Positions 1-9,756 of a DNA stretch of 64,000 nucleotides are shown in pieces (the stretch's first letter is position 1; each line of letters starts with the position of its first letter). Location: positions 62,001-126,000 of the forward strand of contig NZ_QOVG01000006.1 of assembly GCF_010119615.1 (NCBI RefSeq), read 5' to 3'. Source of the DNA: Pseudoxanthomonas gei (GTDB lineage Bacteria; Pseudomonadota; Gammaproteobacteria; Xanthomonadales; Xanthomonadaceae). The position numbers and the translations under genes are program-made. The notes beneath the pieces were generated by a model, which saw only the letters and a program-made list of their open reading frames with translations, was not told the origin of the DNA and ran no database searches.

Positions 1-1
1 G

Positions 2-1003
<1,002 letters not shown>

Positions 1004-1005
<2 letters not shown>

Positions 1006-1031
1006 AAAAAGCCCGGCATTGCCGGGCTTTT
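1004..1031. terminator. Bidirectional rho-independent terminator
   Basis: GCCCGGC at 1011-1017 and GCCGGGC at 1021-1027 form a 7-bp stem with an ATT loop. It has a run of A on the left and T on the right, so it can end transcription from both sides. It separates the convergent murA-side genes and the DUF3108/pur operon. Confidence 0.88.
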
Positions 1032-1055
1032 CGTTGCTGCTGTCACGCGACTGGA

Positions 1056-1736
1056 TCAGTGCCAGGCCTTGATCTGCAGGTCGATCGAATCCTGGCCATC
1101 CTCGCGCTGCAGGATGCGCGCGGGCACCGGCATCCCGGCAACGACCCATACGATCATTTCCTTCCGGCCTGACGTGCGCACGACCTTGGTCGCATCGCGC
1201 GCCTTGCCGCCTACGGTGATCTTTTCCTTGCCCGCGACGCGGTAGCTCATCGCCTTGGCGTTGCCGTTCTCGACCATGCGGTAATTCAGCGGCTTGCCAG
1301 CCGCCACGTCGCGCACGATGGCCAGGTTGACCAGCAGCGCGTCCATGTCGCCAGGTTTCAAGGCGACCGGGCCAGCGCGCTCGGGCTTGACGTCGCCAGT
1401 CCACACGGCCAGGTTCTTGTTCCAGTCGAAGGTCGTGTCTACGGCCTTCTTCTTGACCAGCAGGCGCGACAGGTCGCTGCTGGACAGGGGACGCAGCACG
1501 CCGTCCTTCTCATCGAATACGGTCTTCTGGCTCATGTCCACCAGCGAGTTCCTGATGGTCAGGCTGTACTGCCAGCGGTTGTTGCCTTGCGGGGAAATGG
1601 ACATCTGCCCATTGCCCTGCATGCCCATGGCGGTGGCCTGGTAGTCGGCAGTGAATGCTTCGATGGCCGCGGCCGGCGTGCTGGCCATTGCCAGCAGACT
1701 CGCGGCGACGGCGCTGATGGCGATTGCACTTCTCAT
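1056..1736 (-). CDS. DUF3108 family exported protein (copy 2)
   Basis: This 226-residue protein has a signal peptide ending near AAAIEAF (residues 22-28) and then a DUF3108 domain covering the rest. That family is periplasmic or envelope-associated, beta-rich and of unknown biochemical role. The family-typical C-terminal stretch PARILQREDGQDSIDLQ is nearly repeated in the gene just upstream (PIRILQRENGHDTIDLR), so the two are tandem paralogues. Only 2 bp separate them. It is the last gene of the purM operon. No enzymatic residues can be assigned. Confidence 0.85.
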   Translation of the reverse strand: MRSAIAISAVAASLLAMASTPAAAIEAFTADYQATAMGMQGNGQMSISPQGNNRWQYSLTIRNSLVDMSQKTVFDEKDGVLRPLSSSDLSRLLVKKKAVDTTFDWNKNLAVWTGDVKPERAGPVALKPGDMDALLVNLAIVRDVAAGKPLNYRMVENGNAKAMSYRVAGKEKITVGGKARDATKVVRTSGRKEMIVWVVAGMPVPARILQREDGQDSIDLQIKAWH

Positions 1737-1738
1737 GT

Positions 1739-2455
1739 CTATTGCACTCCCTGGTATTCAACCAGTCTAAGGTCGATGGTGTCGTGGCCGTTTTCACGCT
1801 GGAGGATGCGAATGGGCGTGGGCACGCCATTGGCGACCCAGAAAATCGTTTCGTCGTTGCCGCCATTGGTGCGTGACACCCGCATGGCGTCGTAGCTCAG
1901 CTCCTCCACGGCCACGATCTCGGTCTGTGCCGCCACCTGGTACTGGTAGTCGCGCGCGCGACCGCTGTCGACCACGCGATAGCTCAGCGCCTTGCCCGGC
2001 TGGGCGTCACGTATCACCGCAAGGTTCATCAACAGGGCACTCATATCTCCATCCTGCAGTGGCACGGGCACGGTGCGGCTCTGCTTCACGTCGCCCTGCC
2101 AGCGCGCGCTGCGCGCCTGCCAGTCGTAAACGCCCGAAATCTTCTTGCCGGTGAAGACGGCATGCTTGACCGTACCCTGGCTTAGCGGGCGAAAACGCTC
2201 ACCCGGGGTATCGAACACGGTGCTCTGTTCGATATTCAATCCCGCCAGGCGGGCAAACCCCCTGGTGCCGCGTATGCCCAAGTCCACGCGCCAGCGCGAG
2301 GCGTCGGTTTTCAGCACCTGCATCTTCGCCGCTCCGGCCAGCTTGCCTTCGTTGAAGGCCTGGTAGGTGGCGACGAAGGGTTCCAACGCAAACGCAGGCG
2401 CACTGGCAAGGGCCAGCATGCAAAGCAGTAAAGAGCGTCGGCAGGAAGGTTTCAT
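1739..2455 (-). CDS. DUF3108 family exported protein (copy 1)
   Basis: This 238-residue protein has a signal peptide (hydrophobic core about residues 9-22, cleavage near AFALEPF) followed by a DUF3108 domain. It shares the layout of its downstream neighbour: GDMSALLMNLAVIRD, a central VxRTxG motif, and the C-terminal RILQRENGxDTIDL block. Its ATG overlaps the purN stop by 4 bp, so it is translationally coupled to a purine gene. No catalytic role is known for the family. The duplication is probably old, because the two copies differ at most positions outside the motifs. Confidence 0.85.
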   Translation of the reverse strand: MKPSCRRSLLLCMLALASAPAFALEPFVATYQAFNEGKLAGAAKMQVLKTDASRWRVDLGIRGTRGFARLAGLNIEQSTVFDTPGERFRPLSQGTVKHAVFTGKKISGVYDWQARSARWQGDVKQSRTVPVPLQDGDMSALLMNLAVIRDAQPGKALSYRVVDSGRARDYQYQVAAQTEIVAVEELSYDAMRVSRTNGGNDETIFWVANGVPTPIRILQRENGHDTIDLRLVEYQGVQ

Positions 2456-3129
2456 GGCGAAAGCAGAGGGTCCGGCAGGATCAGGTGACCTGCGGAATCT
2501 AGAGGCAGCGGAGTAAATAAGGCCTGACCATCCAGCAATGCGAAGCCACCCTGTTCAGCCAGGCGCCCTTCTGTGGCCAGTCCCAGTACTGCAACCAGCA
2601 GACCATGCTCCCGGGGCAACAGGCGCTGCGACAGGCTCTGTGCCGTATCGCCGGACTCGACGGGCACGGTGCATTGGGCCACGACCGCGCCGGCGTCGAG
2701 TTCAGGTACGACGAAGTGCACGCTGGCTCCATGCTTGCGATCGCCGGCTTGCAGCGCGCGCTCGTGGGTGTGAAGACCGCGGTATTTGGGTAGAAGGGAA
2801 GGGTGGATGTTGAGCAGGCGTCCGCGGAACCGCTCCACGAAGGCGTCGCCCAGGATGCGCATGTAACCGGCGCACACCACCCAGTCGGGCTGGCTGGCGG
2901 CCACAGCGTCCGCAAGGGCGGCATCGAAGTCCGATCGGCTGGGGAAGCTGCGTGCATCGGCAGCCCAGCGCAGCGTGCCTGCAACGCGCTGCAGTGCTGC
3001 TGCATGCGGCTTGTCGGAGAAGACGCCCACGATCTGGGCCTGCAGGCCGCCCTGCCTGATTGCATCGAGTATCGCCTGCAGGTTGCTGCCGCGACCGGAC
3101 ACCAGTACCGCGATGCGCGGTGCGCTCAC
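2452..3129 (-). CDS. purN: Phosphoribosylglycinamide formyltransferase
   Basis: PurN transfers a formyl group from 10-formyl-THF to GAR in de novo purine synthesis. The phosphate-binding motif SGRGSNL is at residues 11-17. NIHPSLLPKYRG begins at residue 107 and supplies catalytic Asn107 and His109; Asp145 (LDAG) completes the triad. A longer reading frame begins 13 codons upstream. The GTG at 3129 is preferred because it overlaps the stop of the upstream gene (GTGA), and the protein then starts SAPRIAVL like its homologues. Length is 225 residues, normal for PurN. It lies two genes below purM in one operon. Confidence 0.96.
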   Translation of the reverse strand: MSAPRIAVLVSGRGSNLQAILDAIRQGGLQAQIVGVFSDKPHAAALQRVAGTLRWAADARSFPSRSDFDAALADAVAASQPDWVVCAGYMRILGDAFVERFRGRLLNIHPSLLPKYRGLHTHERALQAGDRKHGASVHFVVPELDAGAVVAQCTVPVESGDTAQSLSQRLLPREHGLLVAVLGLATEGRLAEQGGFALLDGQALFTPLPLDSAGHLILPDPLLSP

Positions 3130-3743
3130 GCGGCTGCCACGGAGTCGGCCTGGCGCGACCACGGCCACGCACTGAAAGCACCTACCGTTGCCAGCAGCAT
3201 GTCGGCGTGCGCATCCCAGGGATCACCCTGCTGGCCGTTGTAGGACTCGGCCGCCTCCGGCGAAAGGACCAGCGCTATCGCCCATTCCAGCCACCCGTAG
3301 AGAAGGCTGGTGCACATGATCGCCATGACCGCCAGCACGAACCCCTGGCGTGGCGAAAGTGGCCAGCGCTGTCGCAGGTAGGTGGCCGCGGCAGGTGCGC
3401 AGCATATTCCGTACAGCAGGTGGATCAGGCGATCGGCGTGGTTGCGCTGCCAGCCGAACGCGTCCTGCGGCGACCATCCGGTCAACGATTGCATCCACTG
3501 GTCGTAGGGCACATTGGAGTACAGCCAGCGCGCGGCGATGGAGTGCACGCAGATGAAAGCGCAGATCAGCGCGAATTCCCCGGATCGCATCGGCCAGTGT
3601 CGATCATGCCGCCACAGCCAGGCCAGCCCGGCCACGGTCAGGGTGCTGTGCAGTGCCTGTTCCAGGGGCCAGGGCGGGGCGATCCAGCTGGCCGCGAACA
3701 CGGCCATTGCCAACGCCAGCGCGATCCTCTTTCCCGGCAGCAT
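3126..3743 (-). CDS. YjdF-like inner membrane protein, DUF2238
   Basis: This 205-residue protein has about five or six hydrophobic segments. It carries the DUF2238 signatures DRLIHLLYG (residues 104-112) and GDPWDAHADM (173-182), which resemble E. coli YjdF. The function of the family is unknown. It sits between purM (6-bp gap) and purN (4-bp overlap), so it is co-transcribed with purine genes. That does not prove a purine-related role. Identification of the family is fairly sure; the role is open. Confidence 0.8.
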   Translation of the reverse strand: MLPGKRIALALAMAVFAASWIAPPWPLEQALHSTLTVAGLAWLWRHDRHWPMRSGEFALICAFICVHSIAARWLYSNVPYDQWMQSLTGWSPQDAFGWQRNHADRLIHLLYGICCAPAAATYLRQRWPLSPRQGFVLAVMAIMCTSLLYGWLEWAIALVLSPEAAESYNGQQGDPWDAHADMLLATVGAFSAWPWSRQADSVAAA

Positions 3744-3749
3744 GCGGGC

Positions 3750-4817
3750 TCAGCCGATCTTCAGTCGTTCCGCGCCATCGGCCTTCACCACCTGGCCAAT
3801 GCGCCAATGCGGCATGGCCAGCCGGTCGAGGTCCGCTTCCAGCGCCGCCAACTGGTCCTGCGCGGCGAACAGCACGAAACCGATGCCGCAGTTGAACGTG
3901 CGCCACATCTCGCTGTCGACCACGGCGCCTTCGCGCTGCAACCAGTCGAATACCGGCGGCAAAGGCCAGGCAGTGGGGTCGATCTCGAGGCCCAGTGGCG
4001 CAGGTACCACGCGGATGATCTTTTCGACCAGCGCGCCGCCGGTGACGTGGGCCATGGCGTGGATGTCGTGGCTGGCCAGCAGTTCCAGCACCGGCTTGAC
4101 GTAGATGCGGGTCGGTTCCATCAGTGCGTCGGCAAGGCTTACCCCGCCCAGGTCGAGGTCCAGGGGGTTGCCGGCGCGCGCCAGGATCCGGCGTACCAGT
4201 GAATACCCGTTGGAATGCGGGCCGCTCGAAGCCAGGCCGACCAGCACGTCGCCCTCGCGCACCTGGCTGCCATCGATCAGCCGCGCCTTCTCGACCGCGC
4301 CTACGGTGAACCCGGCCAGGTCGTACTCGCCGGGCGGATACATGTCCGGCATCTCGGCGGTTTCGCCGCCGATCAGGGCGCAGCCGGCGATCTCGCAGCC
4401 CCTGGCAATGCCGCCCACCACGTCGACCGTGGTGTTCACGTCCAGCTTGCCGGTGGCGAAATAATCGAGAAAGAACAGCGGTTCGGCTCCTTGCACCAGC
4501 ACATCGTTAACGCACATGGCGACCAGGTCGATGCCGATGCTGTCGTGGCGGTCCAGCTGCTTGGCAAGCAGGAGCTTGGTGCCCACGCCGTCGGTGCCCG
4601 AGACCAGCACGGGTTCCCTGTACTTGCCGGAGAGGTCGAAGAGGCCGCCGAAACCGCCGATGCCGCCGCCCAGCACTTCCGCGCGCATGGTGCGCCGGAT
4701 GGCAGGCTTGATGCGTTCGACCACCTCGTTGCCGGCATCGATATCGACCCCGGCTTCGCGATAGGTCATGCCCGACTGGGCAGGCGCGGTGGAATCGGAA
4801 GGAGGGGTCTGGGTCAC
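3750..4817 (-). CDS. purM: Phosphoribosylformylglycinamidine cyclo-ligase (AIR synthetase)
   Basis: PurM closes the imidazole ring of AIR using ATP, the fifth step of purine synthesis. The N-terminal [53 protein letters not shown] and GPHSNGYSL motifs are all present, as is the C-terminal FNCGIGFV. The reading frame extends to 4913, but the extra residues are not family-like. A GTG at 4817 gives a 355-residue protein with a short leader before TYREAG; an ATG at 4769 is the alternative. It is the first gene of a five-gene minus-strand operon and is divergent from DUF2066. Confidence 0.95.
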   Translation of the reverse strand: MTQTPPSDSTAPAQSGMTYREAGVDIDAGNEVVERIKPAIRRTMRAEVLGGGIGGFGGLFDLSGKYREPVLVSGTDGVGTKLLLAKQLDRHDSIGIDLVAMCVNDVLVQGAEPLFFLDYFATGKLDVNTTVDVVGGIARGCEIAGCALIGGETAEMPDMYPPGEYDLAGFTVGAVEKARLIDGSQVREGDVLVGLASSGPHSNGYSLVRRILARAGNPLDLDLGGVSLADALMEPTRIYVKPVLELLASHDIHAMAHVTGGALVEKIIRVVPAPLGLEIDPTAWPLPPVFDWLQREGAVVDSEMWRTFNCGIGFVLFAAQDQLAALEADLDRLAMPHWRIGQVVKADGAERLKIG

Positions 4818-4968
4818 GGAAGGGCCGGCGTCGGAGCGGGAACCCGCGATTTTAAGGGAATCCACGCGCCAATCGTCCGTCCTGAACGGCCCGCGTTGGC
4901 GTGCGAGGCCCATTCGGGCAACAATTCACCCGTTCGCCAGGCAATCGCTGGCTACAAGGATGCTGCAG

Positions 4969-6039
4969 ATGCGCCGGAAACATGGTTTTGCGTGGGTTGC
5001 GGCTCTGGCCCTCCTGCTGGTCTCCACGGCCTGGGCCCAGAGCCCGCGCACCGAAGGCGACCGCGCCGGTGCGCAAGGCGTCTACGACGCCGAAGTGACG
5101 GTCAACGGCCAGGGCGAGTCCGAGCGTAACAACGCCTTCGCGCGTGCCCTGGGCACGGTGCTTGCCAAGCTGAGTGGCGATCGCAGCGCAGCGGGCCGTC
5201 CCGGCGTGGGCGCGGAGCTGCGCAACGCCAAAAACTACGTGGCCAGTTACGACTATCGCCAGGACCAAGGCACGTCGCCGAACGGCGCGCCCACGTTCCG
5301 CAGCACCCTGGTGGTGCGGTTCACCCCGTCCGAAGTCGATTCCCTGATCAATGCCCTGGGCTTGCCGATCTGGCCGCAACCCCGGCCAAAGCCGGTCGTG
5401 TGGATGGCCATTGACGACGGTAGTGGTCCGCGACTGGTTGGCCTGAACCAGACCAACGCGGCCAAGCCACTGCTGAACCGTGCGGTGGAGCGTGGCTACA
5501 AGCTGGGCCTGCCGACCGGCAACGCCGCCGAACAGGCCCTGGTGGGAGCCATCTGGCGCCAGGACACGGCTGCCGTGGCGCGCGCGTCGGCCAAATACAG
5601 CCCGCCGATGCAGCTGCTGGGCAAGCTCTACCGCGGCAAGGACGTGTGGGTGGCGGACTGGGTGTTCGTGGACAAGGGCAAGGTCCTGTCGAAGTGGACC
5701 AGCAAGAACGCCGATGCCCGTGCCGCCATGGCTGCCGGCGCCGACGGTACCGCCGAAGCCCTGATGAAGCGCTATGGCAAGCGTGGCAGCAGCGGGCCTG
5801 CGGGAACCTACCGGGTCGTCTTCACCGGCATCGACAGCAGCGACGACTACCTGCGCCTGTCTGCCGCGTTGCAGGGCATGAGCGTGGTGCGCAGGATCAC
5901 CCCTGTGCGCGCCAGTGGCAGCACGCTGGAAGTTGATCTGGAGCTGCTGACCGGCCTGTCGGGCTTCAAGCGCACGCTGGGCGGGGACAGCCCGTTGCAA
6001 GGTGGCGAAGGCGAGCCGCCCGTGTACCACCTCAAATGA
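4969..6039 (+). CDS. DUF2066 domain exported protein
   Basis: This 356-residue protein has a signal peptide (MRRKHG then a hydrophobic core, cleavage near AWAQ). The body contains DUF2066 features: YDAEVTVNGQ, a nearby RNNAFARAL, and LVVRFTPSEVDSLINALGLPIWP. Start choice: AAGG at 4956-4959 lies 9 bp before the ATG at 4969, whereas the ATG at 4960 would abut it. The function of the family is unknown. It is commonly found beside purM, a PerM-like permease and hda in gammaproteobacteria, as here. It overlaps the next gene by 4 bp (ATGA). Confidence 0.85.
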   Translation: MRRKHGFAWVAALALLLVSTAWAQSPRTEGDRAGAQGVYDAEVTVNGQGESERNNAFARALGTVLAKLSGDRSAAGRPGVGAELRNAKNYVASYDYRQDQGTSPNGAPTFRSTLVVRFTPSEVDSLINALGLPIWPQPRPKPVVWMAIDDGSGPRLVGLNQTNAAKPLLNRAVERGYKLGLPTGNAAEQALVGAIWRQDTAAVARASAKYSPPMQLLGKLYRGKDVWVADWVFVDKGKVLSKWTSKNADARAAMAAGADGTAEALMKRYGKRGSSGPAGTYRVVFTGIDSSDDYLRLSAALQGMSVVRRITPVRASGSTLEVDLELLTGLSGFKRTLGGDSPLQGGEGEPPVYHLK

Positions 6040-7211
6040 ATGACCCTATGACGCAAGGCCCCGAGTTCGAGATCGCGCGATTCCTGCGCCGCCTGCAGTG
6101 GACCGCGATCGCAGTCGGTGCTTTCTGGCTGATGTGGCTGCTCTCGCCCATCCTCACGCCCTTTGCAGTCGCTGCGCTGCTGGGCTGGCTGGGCGATCCG
6201 CTGGTGGACCGGCTGGAACTGTCGGGGCGATCGCGCAATACCGCGGTCATCCTGGTATTCACGCTGATGGCGCTGCTGCTGGCTCTGGTGCTGATCATCC
6301 TGGTGCCCTTGATCGAGGGCCAGCTTTCCACCCTGATCGAATCGCTGCCGCGGTACCAGGCCTGGTTCACCGATGTGGCGGTGCCGTGGGTGGAGCGGCG
6401 CTCGGGCATGCAGCTGGCGACCTGGCTGGACCTGGACCACATGATCCAGCTGGTGCGCAGCAACTGGGAACGTGCCGGTGGGGTAGCCACGACCGTGCTG
6501 GGTTATGTGTCTCGCTCGGGTTTCGCGCTGATCGGCATGGTCACCACGCTGTTGCTGATCCCGGTCATCACCTTCTTCTTCCTGCGCGACTGGGACCTGA
6601 TCGTCGGGCGCGTGGCCTCGATGGTGCCGCGCGACCATATCGACACCGTCAGCCGCCTGGCGCAGGAGTCCAGCGACGTGCTGGGCGGTTTCCTGCGCGG
6701 CCAGTTCCTGGTGATGGTGATCCTGGGCGTGATGTACGGCCTGGGCCTGTGGGCCGTGGGCCTGGACCTGGGCATCCTGATCGGCATCATCGCCGGCCTG
6801 CTGACCTTCGTGCCGTACCTGGGCCCCACCAGTGGCGTGGTGCTGGGCGTGCTGGCCGCATTGATGCAGTACGGCGACTGGAAGCACATCGCCGGCGTGC
6901 TGGCCGTGTTTGGCGTGGGCCAGGTGATCGAAAGCTACTGGCTGACCCCGAAGCTGGTGGGCGATCGCATCGGCCTGCACCCGGTGGCGGTGATCTTCGC
7001 GGTGCTGGCCGGCGGCCAGCTGTTCGGGTTCCTGGGCATGCTGCTGGCGTTGCCCATGGCGGCCGTGGCCAATGTGCTGCTGCGCTACGCGCATGAGCGT
7101 TACACCGCCAGCCATCTATACGCGGGCGAGGGCCCGACCATCGTGCTGGACAGCTACGTCGACCGGAACGTGATCGTCGCTGTTCCACCGGCCGACCCCG
7201 AACCCAAGTGA
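6036..7211 (+). CDS. AI-2E family transporter / PerM-like permease
   Basis: This 391-residue inner membrane protein has about eight hydrophobic segments. It shows the family layout: an N-terminal helix pair, a central hydrophilic stretch (about residues 90-160), then the motif PVITFFFLRDWD and a C-terminal helix cluster with FVPYLGP and GDRIGLHPVAVIF. The family includes E. coli TqsA and PerM and some Na+/H+ antiporters, so the substrate here cannot be named. Starts within the stop of the DUF2066 gene and ends within the start of hda, giving tight coupling. Confidence 0.88.
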   Translation: MNDPMTQGPEFEIARFLRRLQWTAIAVGAFWLMWLLSPILTPFAVAALLGWLGDPLVDRLELSGRSRNTAVILVFTLMALLLALVLIILVPLIEGQLSTLIESLPRYQAWFTDVAVPWVERRSGMQLATWLDLDHMIQLVRSNWERAGGVATTVLGYVSRSGFALIGMVTTLLLIPVITFFFLRDWDLIVGRVASMVPRDHIDTVSRLAQESSDVLGGFLRGQFLVMVILGVMYGLGLWAVGLDLGILIGIIAGLLTFVPYLGPTSGVVLGVLAALMQYGDWKHIAGVLAVFGVGQVIESYWLTPKLVGDRIGLHPVAVIFAVLAGGQLFGFLGMLLALPMAAVANVLLRYAHERYTASHLYAGEGPTIVLDSYVDRNVIVAVPPADPEPK

Positions 7212-7924
7212 GCGTCCCGCAACTGCCGCTGGCGTTGCGCTATCCGCCCGACCAGCGCCTGGAAAGTTTCTTCGCCGCACCCGCCGGTGCGATCGCGCAG
7301 TTGCAGGCGCTGGCGCAGACGCGGGGCGCGGACTGGCTCTACCTGGCCGGCGCTTCCGGGACCGGCAAGACCCACCTGGCCCTGGCCCTGTGCGCAGCGG
7401 CTGCGCAGGCGGGCCGGCGCCCGGCCTACCTGCCGCTGCTTGCCGCCAGCGGGCGCTTGCGCGATGCGCTGGATGCGCTGGAAGGAAACGACGTGGTGGC
7501 GCTGGATGGCCTGGAGGCCATCGCCGGCCATCGCGACGACGAGGTCGCCCTGTTCGACTTCCACAACCGCGCCCGCAGTGCCGGCCTGAACGTGTTGTAC
7601 ACGGCACAGGACGTGCCGGGTTCACTGGCACTGTCGCTGCCGGACCTGCGTTCGCGGCTGTCGCAGAACACCCGCATCGTGCTCAACCAGCTGGACGATG
7701 CCGCGCGCGCGGAGCTGCTGCGCGACCGTGCCCGCCGCCGCGGACTGGTGCTGGAGGAAACGGCGATCGACTGGATGCTGGCGCGGACCGACCGCGGCCT
7801 GGCCAGTCTGCTCGCACTGCTCGATCGGCTGGACCGCGAGTCACTCGCCGCGCAGCGACGGATCACGGTCCCGTTCCTGCGCCAGGTGGTGGAGTCATCG
7901 TCATCCATCGCAGGCGATGCCTGA
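7208..7924 (+). CDS. hda: DnaA regulatory inactivator Hda
   Basis: Hda is a DnaA-like AAA+ protein that works with the DNA-loaded beta clamp to promote hydrolysis of DnaA-bound ATP and so limit re-initiation. The 238-residue length fits. The clamp-binding N-terminus is short (QLPLALRYPPDQ), Walker A is GASGTGKT at residues 48-55, and the sensor region and LRSRLSQNTRIVL follow. It lacks the DnaA DNA-binding domain IV. The GTG start overlaps the permease stop (GTGA). It converges with the PDZ protein gene after a 40-bp gap. Confidence 0.93.
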   Translation: MSVPQLPLALRYPPDQRLESFFAAPAGAIAQLQALAQTRGADWLYLAGASGTGKTHLALALCAAAAQAGRRPAYLPLLAASGRLRDALDALEGNDVVALDGLEAIAGHRDDEVALFDFHNRARSAGLNVLYTAQDVPGSLALSLPDLRSRLSQNTRIVLNQLDDAARAELLRDRARRRGLVLEETAIDWMLARTDRGLASLLALLDRLDRESLAAQRRITVPFLRQVVESSSSIAGDA

Positions 7925-7964
7925 CCGCGCCGGGTCCGGTCTGCGCCAAGTTCGCGGGTCCGTG

Positions 7965-8762
7965 TCAGGGGCAGCTCTGCGGCACCTTCGACCACACCAC
8001 CGGCTCCCAGTAGGCATTGTCGCGGATGCTCTGCGTATCCAGCTTTTGCCTGATGAGCCGCGCGCCGATGCGATAGCTCATGCCCGCTTCCACATCCAGT
8101 ACGAAGGACTTGTAGGCGCGGGCGAAGGCGAATTTCTTCATCTTCCTGATCTGCTGCAGCTGGGAGGAGTTGAGGTAGCTCTCCTGGACAAGCTCACGAA
8201 CCACCAGTACACGCTTGCCAGCGGCGACGCGATGCCGGTTCGAGGATTGCAAGGGCGTGCTGCGGCCCTCGATCTGCGTTATTTCGACATTGAAGATGTC
8301 CTGGCTCTTCGGAACCACGCCCTGCTGGTCGGTGACATAACCGCATGACTGCGTACCGCCGGGCCCCATGGCCTCCGCGCGACCGGACAGCAGCAGTTTC
8401 CTTCCGTCGCGCATGACTTCCAGGCGCAAGGCGCCATTGCCCTCCTGTAGCCCCCTTTCAAGCGTGGAAGACGGGCTCGCCGTGTCGTCCAGGCGAAGAC
8501 CATTGATCGCGAGCAACTGATCGCTTGCCCGCAGCCCGATCCGGTCCGCGGCCGCGTCGGGCGTCACCGCCAGCACCTTGACCCCGCTCGATCGCGCATT
8601 CCGTGCATCCACCACCGCGCCAAGTTCATAGCGGGTCTGCCCGGCCGATGCACTAGATTGCAGTGCGGCCAGCGGACCGCCAATCGTTGCGGCGGCTGCG
8701 TGCGCGGACTGCACGAGTCCGGCAAAGACAAGCAGGTAGGCGGCAGAGATTTTCGAGAGCAT
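7965..8762 (-). CDS. Exported PDZ-domain protein with a C-terminal domain shared with its neighbour
   Basis: This 265-residue protein has a signal peptide (MLSKIS..., cleavage near SAHAAA) and a PDZ-like region at about residues 45-115 (VKVLAVTPDAAADRIGLRASDQLLAINGLRL). A C-terminal domain follows, ending SYRIGARLIR, QSIRDNAYWEPVVW, SCP. That domain is also the whole mature part of the protein at 8857-9336. A strong SD (AGGAAGG, 7 bp upstream) fixes the ATG at 8762; the frame itself runs further upstream. It is last in the sigma-factor operon. Cysteines at both ends of the C-terminal domain could pair. No known family is recognised for that domain. Confidence 0.8.
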   Translation of the reverse strand: MLSKISAAYLLVFAGLVQSAHAAAATIGGPLAALQSSASAGQTRYELGAVVDARNARSSGVKVLAVTPDAAADRIGLRASDQLLAINGLRLDDTASPSSTLERGLQEGNGALRLEVMRDGRKLLLSGRAEAMGPGGTQSCGYVTDQQGVVPKSQDIFNVEITQIEGRSTPLQSSNRHRVAAGKRVLVVRELVQESYLNSSQLQQIRKMKKFAFARAYKSFVLDVEAGMSYRIGARLIRQKLDTQSIRDNAYWEPVVWSKVPQSCP

Positions 8763-8856
8763 TGGAAGCACCTTCCTATTCAAGTTCACTGGTTCAGGCC
8801 CTCGGCGGGTGAGCAGGCCTTCAGTGCGATTGCCTGTCGTCCGTGCCGGCGAAGTT

Positions 8857-9336
8857 TCATGGGCACGACTCGGCGACTTCGTCCCAGACCACTGGTTCCC
8901 AATAGGCATTGTCGCGGATGCTCTGGTTATCCAGCCGGTCCCGGATCAGCCGGGCGCCGATGCGATAGCTGGTTCCGGGCCGTACATCGAGGACCAACGC
9001 CTTCAGGGGTGCTGCGGAGTGGCCTTGCATCCTGGCTATCTGCATGGTTCGGGCCGAATTGAGGCGCGTGGATTTTATGTCCTCCGCGAGCACCAGGATG
9101 TGCTTGCCCGCAGCCAGTTTGTGCTGGTACCTCTCCATGCCAGCCGAGCGCCCGTCAATCTGGACGATATGGGCGTGGAAGATGCCCAGGCTGTTGGGAA
9201 CATTGCCCGCTTCGGTGCCTGCATGGCCACATGAATTGCCGGGACCAGTCGACTCCACCGCCTTGGCAGGAGCGGCAGGGGCGAGCCCGCAGCCGAAGAT
9301 GACGATCGCGGCAACTAGAAAGGATCGGAAAGACAT
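8857..9336 (-). CDS. Exported protein of unknown function, paralogue of the adjacent C-terminal domain
   Basis: This 159-residue protein has a signal peptide (hydrophobic core about residues 6-20). The mature region aligns with the C-terminal half of the neighbouring PDZ protein: IFHAHIVQIDGRS against IFNVEITQIEGRS, then LDVRPGTSYRIGARLIR, DNQSIRDNAYWEPVVW and a final SCP. It lacks the PDZ domain. Gene order suggests it is expressed with the upstream ECF sigma factor and anti-sigma factor. I do not recognise the family. Export and a disulfide-linked fold are inferences. Confidence 0.75.
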   Translation of the reverse strand: MSFRSFLVAAIVIFGCGLAPAAPAKAVESTGPGNSCGHAGTEAGNVPNSLGIFHAHIVQIDGRSAGMERYQHKLAAGKHILVLAEDIKSTRLNSARTMQIARMQGHSAAPLKALVLDVRPGTSYRIGARLIRDRLDNQSIRDNAYWEPVVWDEVAESCP

Positions 9337-9351
9337 GCAGGAAGTCCTCGG

Positions 9352-9756
9352 TCAGGTTCGATTTTTCTGGGTGGGCTGGCGAGGCCGCAGGTTGCAGAGC
9401 AGGGCGTTGCGTGCAACCCACATGGGCGCGATTTCCGCATCGCTGGCGCCACGGTCGTAGGCTGTCTGCAAAGCCCGGTCGAGCGCTTCCAGTTGTTCAT
9501 GCACGTCGCGCATGCTGGAAGCGCGCGGCTGCCCGGCCAGCGACAGATTGGGATCCCGCTCTGGAGCGGTGGTGATCGGGGAAAGCAATGTCACGGTCAT
9601 CACGGCCACCATTGCAAGCGCCGCGATTCCCGCGCCCATCTTGCGGCGACGGACGCGTTGCCTGCGTCGTGAGTCGACCCGTTGCCAGATCGCCGCCGGC
9701 AGCTCGGGTTCGGGTAGCGCGCGCAGTTGCTCGTGTATGCGTGAGGGTTCGTTCAT
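9352..9756 (-). CDS. Probable anti-sigma factor (membrane-anchored)
   Basis: This 134-residue protein has a cytoplasmic N-terminal part of about 40 residues rich in Arg, one membrane helix at about residues 41-60, and a periplasmic tail with a predicted helix (DVHEQLEALDRALQTAYDRG). It overlaps the ECF sigma gene by 4 bp (ATGA). Size, topology and position fit an anti-sigma factor or regulatory partner, but there is no zinc-type HxxxCxxC motif. The call rests mainly on context. Confidence 0.65.
   Translation of the reverse strand: MNEPSRIHEQLRALPEPELPAAIWQRVDSRRRQRVRRRKMGAGIAALAMVAVMTVTLLSPITTAPERDPNLSLAGQPRASSMRDVHEQLEALDRALQTAYDRGASDAEIAPMWVARNALLCNLRPRQPTQKNRT

Noticed and set aside
5847-7115. 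Minus-strand frame of 422 codons opposite the permease
   Set aside because: Gln/His-rich translation with no motif, opposite eight conserved membrane helices.
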